From Bin5 sp009843665 (GTDB taxonomy: Bacteria > Chloroflexota > Anaerolineae > Caldilineales > Caldilineaceae), in NCBI GenBank assembly GCA_965220285.1, contig OZ244818.1:5394001-5458000 (forward strand): a stretch of DNA of 64,000 bases. Reading direction: 5' to 3'. The position numbers were made by a program, and so were the translations under genes. Below the pieces are notes generated by a model. The model searched no databases. It worked only from the letters and a program-made list of their open reading frames with translations, and was not told the origin of the DNA. This document shows, piece by piece, positions 35,296 through 44,896 of the stretch; position 1 is the first letter of the stretch; each line of letters starts with the position of its first letter.

Positions 35296-36294
35296 ATGCT
35301 TACACAGTACATTGGCAGACGACTTCTGCTGTTGATCCCACTGGTCTTAATCATCTCCGTTATATCCTTCGTACTGATCCAACTGCCGCCGGGGGACATT
35401 CTGAACATGGAGGTCCTGCGGCTGCGATCCGCGGGTACTCAGGTGTCCGAAGAGGAGGTCGAGGCGCTGCGGCAGCTGTATGGACTGGACAAGTCGTTGC
35501 CGGAGCAGTACTGGCTTTGGATAACCAATATCCTGTTCAAGGGTAATTTCGGGACTTCGTTTACTTACGTCAAGTCAGTGGGCGAGGTTTTAGCGGCGCG
35601 CGTGCCTCTGACCGCGGCCGTATCGGTGCTGACGGCGATCTTCGTCTGGGTGACAGCAGTGCCGATTGGCGTCTATTCAGCCACGCATCAGTACTCCCTG
35701 GTCGACTACTTCTGGACTTTCGTATCGTTCATTGGCGTTGCAACGCCAGGCTTTTTGCTGGCGTTGATCTTTCTGTGGCTGGCATTCGTCTGGTTCGACA
35801 TCTCGGCAATCGGTCTGTTTTCTCAGCAGTATGAGACCGCGCCCTGGAGCTGGGCGAAGCTGGTGAACATGCTCCAGCATATCTGGGTTCCGATTGTCAT
35901 TATCGGCATGGCGAATACGGCCGGGATGATGCGAACGATGCGGGGCATGATGTTGGACGAGCTGAACAAACAGTATGTCATTACGGCGCGTTCCAAAGGG
36001 TTGACGGAAACGCGGCTACTGGTCAAATACCCGGTGCGAACTTCGATGAACCCTGTATTCAGCACAATCGGCTGGATGTTACCGGGCATTATCTCCGGTG
36101 AAGTGCTGGTTTCCATGGTGCTGAATATCCCTACGACGGGCCCGGTCCTGTTGCAGGCCCTCCTGAACCAGGACATGTTTCTTGCCGGCAGCATCGTGTT
36201 CATTCTCAGTGTCTTAACCGTGGTCGGCACCTTGATATCCGATATCCTGCTTGTGTGGCTTGATCCCAGAATCCGCTATGAAGGTGTAGCTTAA
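35296..36294 (+). CDS. ABC transporter permease, DppB/OppB type
   Basis: The N-terminal signature MLTQYIGRRLLLLIPLVLIISVISFVLIQLPPGD and the pattern RRLLLLIP are typical of DppB-like permeases. The segment LYGLDKSLPEQYWLWITNILFKGNFGTSF, present in nearly all family members, follows. The EAA-like loop (ARSKGLTETRLLVKYPVRTSMNPV) is near residues 230-255. The stop overlaps the next ATG (TAATG), consistent with translational coupling to DppC. Confidence 0.94.
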   Translation: MLTQYIGRRLLLLIPLVLIISVISFVLIQLPPGDILNMEVLRLRSAGTQVSEEEVEALRQLYGLDKSLPEQYWLWITNILFKGNFGTSFTYVKSVGEVLAARVPLTAAVSVLTAIFVWVTAVPIGVYSATHQYSLVDYFWTFVSFIGVATPGFLLALIFLWLAFVWFDISAIGLFSQQYETAPWSWAKLVNMLQHIWVPIVIIGMANTAGMMRTMRGMMLDELNKQYVITARSKGLTETRLLVKYPVRTSMNPVFSTIGWMLPGIISGEVLVSMVLNIPTTGPVLLQALLNQDMFLAGSIVFILSVLTVVGTLISDILLVWLDPRIRYEGVA

Positions 36295-37451
36295 TGAGCG
36301 AAAACGTGCAGAGTGAAGAAGGGCAGGAGTCCGGGGATTCGCCTAGTGAAGTGGACTCCAGCCGCGAAAAACAGGCTCTGTATACGGCCTCACAGTCGCA
36401 GCTGATCTTGCGGAGATTCAAGAGGCACAAGCTTGCGCAGGCGGCCATGATCCTCCTGGCGCTCCTGTATGTCGTGGCAGCGTTGGGTGAGTTTATCGCT
36501 CCATACGAGACGAAGCACGACTTCAAGGGGTTCGTTTACGCGCCGCCTGCCAAGATACATCTCTTTGACGAAGATGGTTTCAGGGGACCGTTCGTTTATG
36601 GGTTGAAGGGGGGCCGCGACGAACAGTACAACCGCGTGTTTGAAGAGGTAAAGGAAGAGAAGTATTCGGTGAAGTTTTTTGTGAGCGGTGATTCCTACAA
36701 GATGTGGGGGTTATTTGAGACAGATCGCCATCTTTTCGGTGTAGAGGAGGGAGGGCAGCTGTTTCTCTTCGGGACCGACCGCCTGGGGAGGGACCTGTTT
36801 TCACGAGTGATCTACGGAACGCGCATTTCGCTGACGATCGGGCTGGTGGGCGTATTTCTCAGTTTTGTATTTGGGCTGGTCATTGGAGGCATATCAGGCT
36901 ATTTCGGCGGTCTGATAGATGAGGTCATTCAGCGACTGATCGACCTGCTTGTTTCGATTCCGCAGTTGCCGCTGTGGATGGCACTGGCGGCCGCGGTACC
37001 CCGGGACTGGGACTCAATTCAGACCTATTTTGCGATTACAATCGTGCTGTCGATAGTGGGTTGGGCGGGCCTGGCGCGGACGGTACGCGGTCGTTTGCTT
37101 TCGCTGCGCGAGGAAGATTTCACAATCGCGGCACGCGTTTCAGGTGTCAGCGAGTGGCGCATCATCACAAAGCACCTGTTGCCGCTCTTTGCGAGCTATA
37201 TCGTCGTCGCGATCACGCTTGCCGTTCCAGGTATGATCATCGGTGAGACCAGCCTCAGTTTTATCGGTCTTGGAATCCAGCCGCCTGCGGTCAGCTGGGG
37301 CACGCTCTTACAGGACGCGCAGATGATTGCAAACGTTGCCCTCCACCCCTGGATGCTCATTCCGGCGCTGTTTGTAATTGTGACTGTGCTCATGTTCAAC
37401 TTTCTGGGCGATGGGCTGAGGGATGCGGCAGACCCATACTCGATGACTTGA
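36294..37451 (+). CDS. ABC transporter permease, DppC/OppC type, with enlarged extracytoplasmic loop
   Basis: After TM1 (residues 45-70) comes a loop of about 85 residues (FKGFVYAPPAKIHLFDEDGFRGPFVYGLKGG and on) before the usual FGTDRLGRDLFSRVIYGTRISLTIG, residues 159-183. In most DppC proteins this segment is about half as long. Later parts are normal: the EAA-like loop AARVSGVSEWRIITKHLLPL and LSFIGLGIQPPAVSWG. The protein pairs with the DppB subunit encoded just before it. Confidence 0.93.
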   Translation: MSENVQSEEGQESGDSPSEVDSSREKQALYTASQSQLILRRFKRHKLAQAAMILLALLYVVAALGEFIAPYETKHDFKGFVYAPPAKIHLFDEDGFRGPFVYGLKGGRDEQYNRVFEEVKEEKYSVKFFVSGDSYKMWGLFETDRHLFGVEEGGQLFLFGTDRLGRDLFSRVIYGTRISLTIGLVGVFLSFVFGLVIGGISGYFGGLIDEVIQRLIDLLVSIPQLPLWMALAAAVPRDWDSIQTYFAITIVLSIVGWAGLARTVRGRLLSLREEDFTIAARVSGVSEWRIITKHLLPLFASYIVVAITLAVPGMIIGETSLSFIGLGIQPPAVSWGTLLQDAQMIANVALHPWMLIPALFVIVTVLMFNFLGDGLRDAADPYSMT

Positions 37452-37496
37452 TAGCTACCGGGGGCGGAATCACCCTCTCAAAGTACCCAATAGTTC

Positions 37497-38549
37497 ATGG
37501 CCCACGACTCGCTGCTTGAAATCAAGAACCTGATGACCCATTTCCACCTGCATGAAGGCATCGTGCGGGCGGTTGACGGTGTGTCGTTCGATGTTCGGCG
37601 CGGCCAGACCCTGGGCATCATTGGAGAAAGCGGTTGTGGCAAGTCTGTGACGGTGCATTCTATCCTGCGCCTTGTTCCTTCACCTCCGGGCAACATCGTG
37701 GACGGTCAGATCTTGTTGCACCAGGGAGAAAACGGGGCGGGCGCCGCAACGACCGATCTGGCTCAATTGGACCCGCGCGGCGCTGAAATCCGTGCAATTC
37801 GGGGCGCTGAGATCAGCATGGTCTTTCAGGAACCGATGACTTCTTTCGGCCCGATGCACACGATTGGAAACCAGATAGTCGAGACAATTCTCCTTCACCA
37901 AGAGGGCGTGGAGAGCAGTGATGCGCGAGACCTGGCGATTGAGAATCTGCGACGGGTTGGGATTCCCAGGGCGGAACAGATTGTAGACGCCTATCCTCAC
38001 CAACTGAGCGGCGGCATGAGACAGCGGGCGATGATCGCGATGGCGCTTTCGTGCACGCCGCGACTCCTGATCGCCGACGAGCCGACGACTGCGCTGGACG
38101 TTACGATTCAGGCTCAGATTCTGGAACTGCTGATGGCTTTGCAGCAAGAGGTGGGGATGGCCGTCATCTTCATTACTCACAATCTGGGTGTGATTGCTGA
38201 AGTCGCAGATGAAGTGGCGGTCATGTACCTGGGGCGTATCGTCGAACAGGCGGGCGTGAACGAGCTTTTTGACAACCCGCAGCATCCCTATACTCAGGGG
38301 CTACTGAATTCGATTCCCCATATTGACGAGGAGAAACTGCCGCGCTTGCGAGCAATCGAGGGCGTCGTACCGGACCCGTATGAGATACCCAGCGGCTGTG
38401 CCTTCAGTGACCGCTGTCCGAGCTTCATGCCGGGAACGTGCGATCGGGCCATGCCGGAGCTGGACGAGACCGTGTCCGGGCATCTTGTCCGCTGCTTCCT
38501 GTACTCTGACGTCGAAGAGGGGCTTACCGAGGTTGAATATGGCGGATGA
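37497..38549 (+). CDS. ABC transporter ATP-binding protein, DppD/OppD type
   Basis: Walker A is GESGCGKS at 43-50, the signature LSGGMRQR is at 170-177, and Walker B is LLIADEPTTALD about 190-201. The C-terminal domain has the Cys-rich CAFSDRCPSF pattern that in Dpp/Opp ATPases can bind an Fe-S cluster or zinc. It energises import by the permeases upstream. Its last codons overlap the next gene by 11 bases. Confidence 0.95.
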   Translation: MAHDSLLEIKNLMTHFHLHEGIVRAVDGVSFDVRRGQTLGIIGESGCGKSVTVHSILRLVPSPPGNIVDGQILLHQGENGAGAATTDLAQLDPRGAEIRAIRGAEISMVFQEPMTSFGPMHTIGNQIVETILLHQEGVESSDARDLAIENLRRVGIPRAEQIVDAYPHQLSGGMRQRAMIAMALSCTPRLLIADEPTTALDVTIQAQILELLMALQQEVGMAVIFITHNLGVIAEVADEVAVMYLGRIVEQAGVNELFDNPQHPYTQGLLNSIPHIDEEKLPRLRAIEGVVPDPYEIPSGCAFSDRCPSFMPGTCDRAMPELDETVSGHLVRCFLYSDVEEGLTEVEYGG

Positions 38550-39573
38550 CAACGAGCTGCTGCTCGAGGTCAATGACCTGCGAATGTACTTTCCCATTCA
38601 AAAGGGCCTACTGCGGCGTACCACAGGATATGTCAAGGCCGTGGACGGGGTCAGTCTGTCGATAAAGAAGGGCGAGACGCTGGGATTAGTCGGGGAAAGC
38701 GGCTGCGGCAAGACGACCACGGGCCGTTGTATCGTGCGCGTCTACCAGCCTACCGCCGGGGAAATCGTTTTTCATGAAGAAGGCGAGATAGTCGACATAA
38801 ACCAGCTGACAAGACAGGAGCTGAAAGCCTTTCGCAGAAACATGCAGATGATCTTTCAGGACCCCTTCTCGTCCCTGAACCCGCGCATGACGGTGTTGGA
38901 GCTGGTGGGCGAGCCGCTGCTGGCACATGGCATCGCACGCGGCCGGGAGTTGGAGGACCAGGTGGCGGAAATGGTAAGCGCCGTGGGGCTGAGGGTCGAA
39001 CACTTGCCTCGCTATCCGCACAGCTTCAGCGGAGGGCAACGTCAGCGCATTGGCATTGCGCGGGCGCTGGTGCAGCGCCCCAAGCTGGTGGTCTGTGACG
39101 AACCGGTTTCGGCCCTGGATGTGTCGGTCCAGTCCCAGGTCGTAAACCTTCTTCAGGACTTGCAGTCGGATCTGGACCTCACCTACCTGTTCGTTGCGCA
39201 CGACATGAGCGTGGTAAGGCAGGTCAGCAACCGGATCGCGGTCATGTATGTCGGCAAACTGGTCGAGGTGGCGGAGTCGGAGGAGTTGCTTCGCAATCCC
39301 AAGCACCCGTACAGCGAGACGTTACTTTCGGCCGTGCCGCGTCCGAATCCGCATCACCATATGCAGCGGCTGAACCTGGAAGGCGAACCGGCGGACCCGG
39401 CAAACGCACCTCCGGGCTGTGTATTCCACCCGCGTTGCCGCTATATGGAGGACATTTGCCAGACGGACGTTCCGGAGCTAATCGAGTTAACGCCGGGCCA
39501 CCACGTTGCATGTCACTTCGCAGACCAGTTGACGCTACAGGGGATCGACTATTCGGGTTCTTCCCGGGACTGA
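38539..39573 (+). CDS. ABC transporter ATP-binding protein, DppF/OppF type
   Basis: The protein (344 residues) begins MADDNELLLEVNDLRMYFPIQKGLLRRTTGYVKAVDGVSL, typical for OppF, with Walker A GESGCGKT at 52-59, FSGGQRQRIGIARAL, Walker B VVCDEPVSALD and C-terminal CVFHPRCRYM. A frame upstream to 38323 exists but covers the end of DppD, so the ATG at 38539 (family start) is used. It forms the heterodimeric ATPase with DppD. Confidence 0.94.
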   Translation: MADDNELLLEVNDLRMYFPIQKGLLRRTTGYVKAVDGVSLSIKKGETLGLVGESGCGKTTTGRCIVRVYQPTAGEIVFHEEGEIVDINQLTRQELKAFRRNMQMIFQDPFSSLNPRMTVLELVGEPLLAHGIARGRELEDQVAEMVSAVGLRVEHLPRYPHSFSGGQRQRIGIARALVQRPKLVVCDEPVSALDVSVQSQVVNLLQDLQSDLDLTYLFVAHDMSVVRQVSNRIAVMYVGKLVEVAESEELLRNPKHPYSETLLSAVPRPNPHHHMQRLNLEGEPADPANAPPGCVFHPRCRYMEDICQTDVPELIELTPGHHVACHFADQLTLQGIDYSGSSRD

Positions 39574-39616
39574 CAGGAATTCTGACCTCCACCCATCATC
39601 GACCGAGAGGTAACTC

Positions 39617-40540
39617 ATGCAGAAACTCGTTATTACCGTGACCACGGACTCGTCGTTGTCCTACCCTCGAAACCCCTATGTGACGCATTGCGACGACACG
39701 AAGGGGGTCGCGGAAGAGTATATACGAGCGATGAATGCGGGCGCGACGATCGTTCATACGCACGGGCAGTACAGGTCGGACCCCGTGATCCAGCCGGACG
39801 GCAAGCAGCTATCGATACCCAATGTCGAGGGTTGGCGCGACATCACGGAACGGGTGCGGGCGGCGGGAGAGCCGATTGTACAGTTCGGGCTGGCGAGTAT
39901 GCGACTGGAACAGAAGCTGGAGCTTTGGGAGCTACTCAAGCCGGACATGAGCTCGATTAATTTCAACTCGCACGATGAGTATTTTCAGCCTGACAAAGAC
40001 TACCCTCCGGTGCCGATCTACTCGGTACACCCGATCCCTGAATTGCGAATGTACTCGAGCCTGGCGAAGAAGTATGGTGTGAAGCAGGAGATTGAGTGCT
40101 TCAACACGGGGGCCTATTGGGCGATCGGCAAGATTCGGGGGGGTGACTTCTGGACGGAGGAGGGGGAACGTCAGATTGAGGAGGACCTGTTGCCGGAGCC
40201 GTTGTGGCTGACGCTGTTCTTTGGCTGGGACGGACAAGGCTGGACGCCGCCGACGGCCAAGGGGCTACAGTACATGGTGGACCATCTGCCGCCGCGGGCG
40301 AATTTCAGCATGAGCTGCATGGAACCCCCCAACTACTGGTCGATGGTGGCGCATACGATTGCGATCGGAGGCCACGTGCGAGTCGGTATGGAGGACTGCC
40401 CGTATGTCGAAGACGGTGTGTACGCCGAGACAAACGCCGAGCTTGTGGAAAAGGCCGTACGCATCGCGCGCGAGGTTGGCAGGGAGATCGCCTCGGCAAC
40501 TGAGGCAAGAGAGATCGTGGGTTTGCCGCCGGCCCAATAG
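39617..40540 (+). CDS. BKACE (3-keto-5-aminohexanoate cleavage-like) enzyme
   Basis: The 307-residue protein has the BKACE (PF05853) fold signature: VITVTTDSSLSYPRNPYVT, then AGATIVHTHGQY with zinc ligands H47 and H49, and the C-terminal GGHVRVGMEDC. These zinc enzymes condense or cleave beta-keto acids with acetyl-CoA. Known substrates include 3-keto-5-aminohexanoate, dehydrocarnitine and other beta-keto acids. GAGAGG precedes ATG. It follows the complete importer by 43 bases, so it probably works on the imported compound or its metabolite. Confidence 0.9.
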   Translation: MQKLVITVTTDSSLSYPRNPYVTHCDDTKGVAEEYIRAMNAGATIVHTHGQYRSDPVIQPDGKQLSIPNVEGWRDITERVRAAGEPIVQFGLASMRLEQKLELWELLKPDMSSINFNSHDEYFQPDKDYPPVPIYSVHPIPELRMYSSLAKKYGVKQEIECFNTGAYWAIGKIRGGDFWTEEGERQIEEDLLPEPLWLTLFFGWDGQGWTPPTAKGLQYMVDHLPPRANFSMSCMEPPNYWSMVAHTIAIGGHVRVGMEDCPYVEDGVYAETNAELVEKAVRIAREVGREIASATEAREIVGLPPAQ

Positions 40541-40573
40541 GAGGGAGCAAGAATCTGTGCAATTGGAGGAGCC

Positions 40574-41422
40574 ATGAAAGGTCTGAGCTGCAATTCCGGT
40601 CTGTTGCACATGTACAGCGTGGAAGAGTCGATTGATATTCTGGCCGACCAGGGTTACCAGGCGATCGACATCAGCCTAGAGCTTGCGCCACCGTTTATTC
40701 CCCCACCCAAGCCGCATATGGATTCGGGAGCGGACGCGGCGCGGCGCCGCGCTGTGCGTGACTACGCGCAAAGGGCCGGTATTGCCATTGGTGCCTTGAA
40801 CGCCCACACGAATGTGATTCACGGCGACCCGGAGGCGCGGCGTGAGAACACGGAGTTTATCCGCGGCGGGTTGCGGCTGGCGTCCGATATGGAGGTGCCC
40901 TATGTGATCAGTGGCTGCGGCGTCAAGTTGTTTTACGGTTGGGAAAGTACGTATTGGGCGTGGTGCCTAGATGCGATGCACGATTTGGCAGAGGATTCCG
41001 AACGACTGGGGGTGATGCTCCTGATAGAGGCGGCCAGCCCCTACGGTTCGCTCGTACACAACCTTGAACGCTTGCAAAGGCTGCTGTCAACGCCCGGACT
41101 GGAGGGCCTTGGGGTGCTCTTTGACCCGGCGCACTACCACGTGCGGGGCGACTCTGTGCTTGATGCATATCTGGCACTGGGTGACCGTGTCAAACACATG
41201 CACGCCAAGGACGCGCGCGGCGACAGCGAGAATTTCGGATTCCCGCCATTGGGCGAAGGTGAGATCGACTTTGCCAGCTTGATTACGGCCATGGTCAACG
41301 GAGGATTTTCGGGCTTTATTTCGATCGAGTATGAAGCGATGGCATGGGGCTACCCAGACGATCCTCTGCAAGTGCTGGCGGATGGTAAGGCGTTCGTGGA
41401 AGGCATACTCGAACGCGAATGA
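40574..41422 (+). CDS. Sugar phosphate isomerase/epimerase (xylose-isomerase-like TIM barrel)
   Basis: The protein has the AP-endonuclease-2/TIM-barrel layout: MKGLSCNSGLLHMYSVEESIDILADQGYQAIDIS, the metal-site acid near LIEAASPYG, HYHVRGDSV with a metal His, and AHYHVR-MHAKD, then FISIEYEAMAWGYPDDP with a final Glu. Members epimerise or isomerise sugars, inositols and hydroxypyruvate. GGAGGA precedes the ATG. The substrate is open. Confidence 0.86.
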   Translation: MKGLSCNSGLLHMYSVEESIDILADQGYQAIDISLELAPPFIPPPKPHMDSGADAARRRAVRDYAQRAGIAIGALNAHTNVIHGDPEARRENTEFIRGGLRLASDMEVPYVISGCGVKLFYGWESTYWAWCLDAMHDLAEDSERLGVMLLIEAASPYGSLVHNLERLQRLLSTPGLEGLGVLFDPAHYHVRGDSVLDAYLALGDRVKHMHAKDARGDSENFGFPPLGEGEIDFASLITAMVNGGFSGFISIEYEAMAWGYPDDPLQVLADGKAFVEGILERE

Positions 41423-41488
41423 GGGAAGAGTGCGGCCTGTCAGCGTGAACAGTTTCTCGCTCCAATCGACAGAAGTGGAGGCTCTCTC

Positions 41489-42538
41489 GTGAAAGCGGCT
41501 ATTCTGCGCGCATTCAAACAGCCTTTGGCATGGCAGGAGATCACCACCCCCAGCCCCGAGCCCGATGAGGTACTTGTGCAGGTCATGGCCTGCGGAATCG
41601 ACGGCACGGACCTCAAGCTTCTGGACGGATTCGGCTACACTCCGGAATTGCCGTTCATTATGGGGCATGAGGTTGCGGGGGTCGTCACGGAAGCTGGTTA
41701 CCGGGTGACCGGATTCGAGGAAGGCGACCGGGTGATCGTCTACAATTTCACGACGTGTGGGAACTGTCTGCCTTGCCGGTCGTTCCGGGAGCAGATTTGC
41801 GTGAACATGGGCGGCGTTCTGGGCGCCAAGGACAGGCACGGCGGCTATGCCGAATATGTGGCGGTTCCCGGCCGGCAGCTAGTTCATGTGCCGGAAAGTA
41901 TCTCATGGCCGGACAGTGCGGTCTGTTGCGATGCGGGAATGACGGCATACCACGCCATCGATCGCGCCCGGCTGCGGTTGGGCGAGACGGTGCTGGTCGT
42001 TGGGGTTGGCGGGGTCGGATCGATCGCGGTCCAACTGGCTAAGGCGGCGGGCGCGCGAGTCTTTGCGGTCGAACTCTCGGAGGCGAAAAGGAAGTGGGCC
42101 CGTCAGCTGGGCACGGATGAACTCCTCGACCCAGGAGATGGCGAATTGCCCGCTGCCGTGAGGGATCTGACCGATGGGCTGGGTGTTGATTGTGTAATTG
42201 ACATTGTTGGCCAGACAGAGACGATGGCGGCCGGGGTTGAATCGTTGCGGCATGGTGGACGGCTGGTCATTGTCGGTTACACGCCGGACCACTACCCAGT
42301 TGAAGGGAAGTACCTAGCCCAGAACGAATTGGAGATCATCGGAACGCGGGCGGGGCGCAAACAGGACCTGATCGACGTGTCTCAGTTGATGGCTGCGGGG
42401 AAGATCCGATCGATCGTCACACAGACCTTCCCGATGGAAAACGCGAATGAGGCGCTGGCGGTCCTGCGTTCCGGCAACAATCTGGGGCGAATCGTGTTGT
42501 TGACGCCGTCCGGGAGGCAGGCCGTAGAGGCGGCGTAA
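41489..42538 (+). CDS. Zinc-binding alcohol dehydrogenase (MDR family)
   Basis: The start is GTG with GGAGG upstream. Catalytic zinc ligands are C35 and H60-E61 (MGHEVAG). Structural zinc uses C90, C93, C96 and C104 (CGNCLPCRSFREQIC). The Rossmann motif GVGGVG is at 172-177. It should oxidise a polyol, sugar alcohol or hydroxyl intermediate with NAD. It lies between the epimerase and the amidohydrolase in one uninterrupted plus-strand run. Confidence 0.92.
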   Translation: MKAAILRAFKQPLAWQEITTPSPEPDEVLVQVMACGIDGTDLKLLDGFGYTPELPFIMGHEVAGVVTEAGYRVTGFEEGDRVIVYNFTTCGNCLPCRSFREQICVNMGGVLGAKDRHGGYAEYVAVPGRQLVHVPESISWPDSAVCCDAGMTAYHAIDRARLRLGETVLVVGVGGVGSIAVQLAKAAGARVFAVELSEAKRKWARQLGTDELLDPGDGELPAAVRDLTDGLGVDCVIDIVGQTETMAAGVESLRHGGRLVIVGYTPDHYPVEGKYLAQNELEIIGTRAGRKQDLIDVSQLMAAGKIRSIVTQTFPMENANEALAVLRSGNNLGRIVLLTPSGRQAVEAA

Positions 42539-42607
42539 GGCGGCGGCCAGGCCAGGTCAGATTGCACTGTGCAGAACCGGGCCAAAGTATCGCCAGTCAG
42601 AGATTTC

Positions 42608-43456
42608 ATGATGATCGTTGATGCCCATAGCCACGTATTTCCTCGAATCCACGGTCAAAATGGCGCCGGTCCGACACGAGGTACCGGTTATGGGCGAGCC
42701 GTGATCGGCGGCCAGGAGGTCCAGGTTACTCTGCCGATGGGTGAAGGGCTGGCCTATTCGCCGGAGCAACTGCTGGCCAATTTGGACTGGGGAGGCGTGG
42801 AGAAGGCGGTTCTGCTACAGGGGCCTATGTATGGCGAGTGCAACCAGTACGCGCTGGATGCGCTCCATCGCTATCCGGACAGGCTAGCCTGCGCCGCCTA
42901 CTTCGATCCATGGATGGACGACAGCCGGCAATCCTTTGAGTCAGCGCTTGCGTCGCCGGGCTTTTGCGCGGTCAAGCTGGAGTGCTCTGTTCCCTCCGGG
43001 CTGTGCGGCATCCACCCTGAAGCCCAGCTGGGTTCTCCCGATTTGGACTGGCTGTGGGAAGAGCTTGAGAGTCGAGGTTTGATCCTGGTACTTGACCTGG
43101 GCGGGATCGGCAGCCGATCGTATCAGACGGAGGCCGTACGTACAATCGCAGTGCGGCACCCCGGGCTGAGCATAGTTATCGCCCATTTGGGTCAGCCAAG
43201 GCCAGAGGCGGAATCGGAGCCCGAGCTCTGGAGGCTGTGGGAGGAGCAGATCGACCTGGGCTTGCTGGACAGTGTATGGTTCGACTGTGCTTCCTTGATC
43301 GCCTTTGTCCAGGATGAAGGCTATCCCTTCCCAAGCGTCGAGCGCTACCTGCGGCTTGCTGTTGATCGAATCGGCGCAAACAAGGTGATGTGGGGATCCG
43401 ACCAGCCGGGAACGTTGTTGCATGCGACCTACAAGCAGTACGTCGAGCTGGCTTAG
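42608..43456 (+). CDS. Amidohydrolase-2-like TIM-barrel protein
   Basis: The start MMIVDAHSHVFPR carries the H-x-H metal motif of amidohydrolases, followed by KAVLLQGPMYGECNQYALDALHRYPDRLA and HPGLSIVIAHLGQP (metal His), with a late Asp in WGSDQPG. The pattern is that of the lactonase/decarboxylase group (4-sulfomuconolactonase, ACMSD-like). A longer frame begins at 42569, but homologues start at the DAHSH block. Confidence 0.88.
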   Translation: MMIVDAHSHVFPRIHGQNGAGPTRGTGYGRAVIGGQEVQVTLPMGEGLAYSPEQLLANLDWGGVEKAVLLQGPMYGECNQYALDALHRYPDRLACAAYFDPWMDDSRQSFESALASPGFCAVKLECSVPSGLCGIHPEAQLGSPDLDWLWEELESRGLILVLDLGGIGSRSYQTEAVRTIAVRHPGLSIVIAHLGQPRPEAESEPELWRLWEEQIDLGLLDSVWFDCASLIAFVQDEGYPFPSVERYLRLAVDRIGANKVMWGSDQPGTLLHATYKQYVELA

Positions 43457-43611
43457 ATCCATACGGCATTCCTATCCCCCAGCGAACAGGCGCGGGTATT
43501 GGGAGAGACAGCTCTACGCGTGTATGGATAGGTGAAGTTCTATTTTCTTTATGCAGATGAGAGTCCTAAAGGAGACCGCTGGCAACTTCTATTCGAAAGG
43601 ACAGACGTCCG

Positions 43612-43974
43612 ATGACCGGGAAAAGACTTGAACAGCAGCTTGAAAAATGTATCGGTGCCTTTCAGGACGGATCCCTCAGTGAAGAGATGCTGCGTGAGGC
43701 GCTGGACACAGCCCGAAGCGATAACGGAAAGTGCCAAGACATTCTCTACTTGCAAGCAGTCACTACTTCTCTTGCCAGTCAGGTGCAAGGTATGTTGTTG
43801 ATGGAGAATGGTGAAATAGTCGACGAGATCGCGGACCCAGAGGAATGGCCGTACCAGACTGTGCTGGAGGCAGTTCGAGATGGGTGGCGGGTCGTTCAGT
43901 TTCCAAACCTGGCCTTATTGCTGGATGAAACAAGGACGTATGGACTTGGTTGCGAGTTTATCCTCGAGCGCTAA
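43612..43974 (+). CDS. Small protein of unknown function in the catabolic cluster
   Basis: The 120-residue protein (AAAGGA before ATG) ends with a striking conserved-looking segment: EEWPYQTVLEAVRDGWRVVQFPNLALLLDETRTYGLGCEFILER. It has an N-terminal helix-rich part with Cys13 and Cys41. There is no signal peptide or membrane helix. I think similar small proteins occur next to PhyH-type genes in Chloroflexota, but this is only recollection. Seventeen bases after its stop begins a PhyH gene, so they likely form one transcript. Confidence 0.65.
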   Translation: MTGKRLEQQLEKCIGAFQDGSLSEEMLREALDTARSDNGKCQDILYLQAVTTSLASQVQGMLLMENGEIVDEIADPEEWPYQTVLEAVRDGWRVVQFPNLALLLDETRTYGLGCEFILER

Positions 43975-44008
43975 CCAATGACTCTGAAAAGTGAAGGGGC
44001 TGGAAAAA

Positions 44009-44767
44009 GTGAGCGTACAAGAGGCAATTGATCATCTGGACCTGTTTGGTTACTGCCTGTTGGAAGAGGCGATTCCAGCGGAACTGGCGGAGAGTATTGC
44101 GGAGAAACTCTTCGCCTTACACGAAGATCCCCGGAACCGCATTTTCTTTCAGGACCCGAACGAAGATCTATACCAGACGCTGTTCGGACTTTTGAACCTG
44201 GACAGTTCAAGCTGGACATGTGCGGCACATCCTGATGTGCTCGCTGTGGTCAGACACTTCCTGGGGGAGGACATCCGACTGGCAGAGGCGTGTTCGAAAT
44301 GGGTCAAGCCGGGGGCTCCTGCGGGCGGCGTTCACACGGACTCGGCGCAGGACTTGCCGGAGCTTCTGCCGGACACGCCGTGGATGATCAACTCGATCTG
44401 GATGATGACCGACTTTACCGAAGAGATCGGGGCCACGCGCATCATGCCCACCAGCCACCGATTGCGCAAGCGACCGCCGCGGGGGATGAAAGCCGATGAC
44501 AGGCGGCTTCTCCCTATCACCGGACGCCGCGGTTCCGTATTTCTGTGGCATGGCGGTGTTTGGCATGCGAACGGCGCCAACACGACTGCGGATCAGCACA
44601 GAATGGCCCTGAATATCGCCTACTACCCGCCGTGGTGGAACCTGGCGCGGGAGGGCGGTCATCAGCCGATCTGGCCGGAGACGTTTGAGCGCATGCCTCC
44701 CGAGCTACAGAGGCTTACACGCGGCAGAGTAGCAAGGGAGCGGGAAGAGATTTACGAACAGCGATGA
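44009..44767 (+). CDS. Phytanoyl-CoA dioxygenase (PhyH) family protein 1
   Basis: This non-heme Fe(II)/2-oxoglutarate oxygenase has a facial triad H109-x-D111 (GGVHTDSAQD) and a distal His around 181-186 (WHGGVWHANG), with an Arg nearby (R198) for 2-oxoglutarate. AAGGGG is nine bases before the GTG at 44009; an upstream GTG at 43991 would add six residues. The family hydroxylates lipids, amino acids and many small molecules, so the substrate is unknown. Confidence 0.87.
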   Translation: MSVQEAIDHLDLFGYCLLEEAIPAELAESIAEKLFALHEDPRNRIFFQDPNEDLYQTLFGLLNLDSSSWTCAAHPDVLAVVRHFLGEDIRLAEACSKWVKPGAPAGGVHTDSAQDLPELLPDTPWMINSIWMMTDFTEEIGATRIMPTSHRLRKRPPRGMKADDRRLLPITGRRGSVFLWHGGVWHANGANTTADQHRMALNIAYYPPWWNLAREGGHQPIWPETFERMPPELQRLTRGRVAREREEIYEQR

Positions 44768-44896
44768 AAAATCGTATTGGCTAGAGACTCATTGAAGAGA
44801 GTTTCCGACCCGTCTGCGACCATAGGTGCCTTGTTGAAGAGTGTGGACGATTCCTGAACGTGTATATCCCGCATTGATGCAAGGAGATCATAGATC

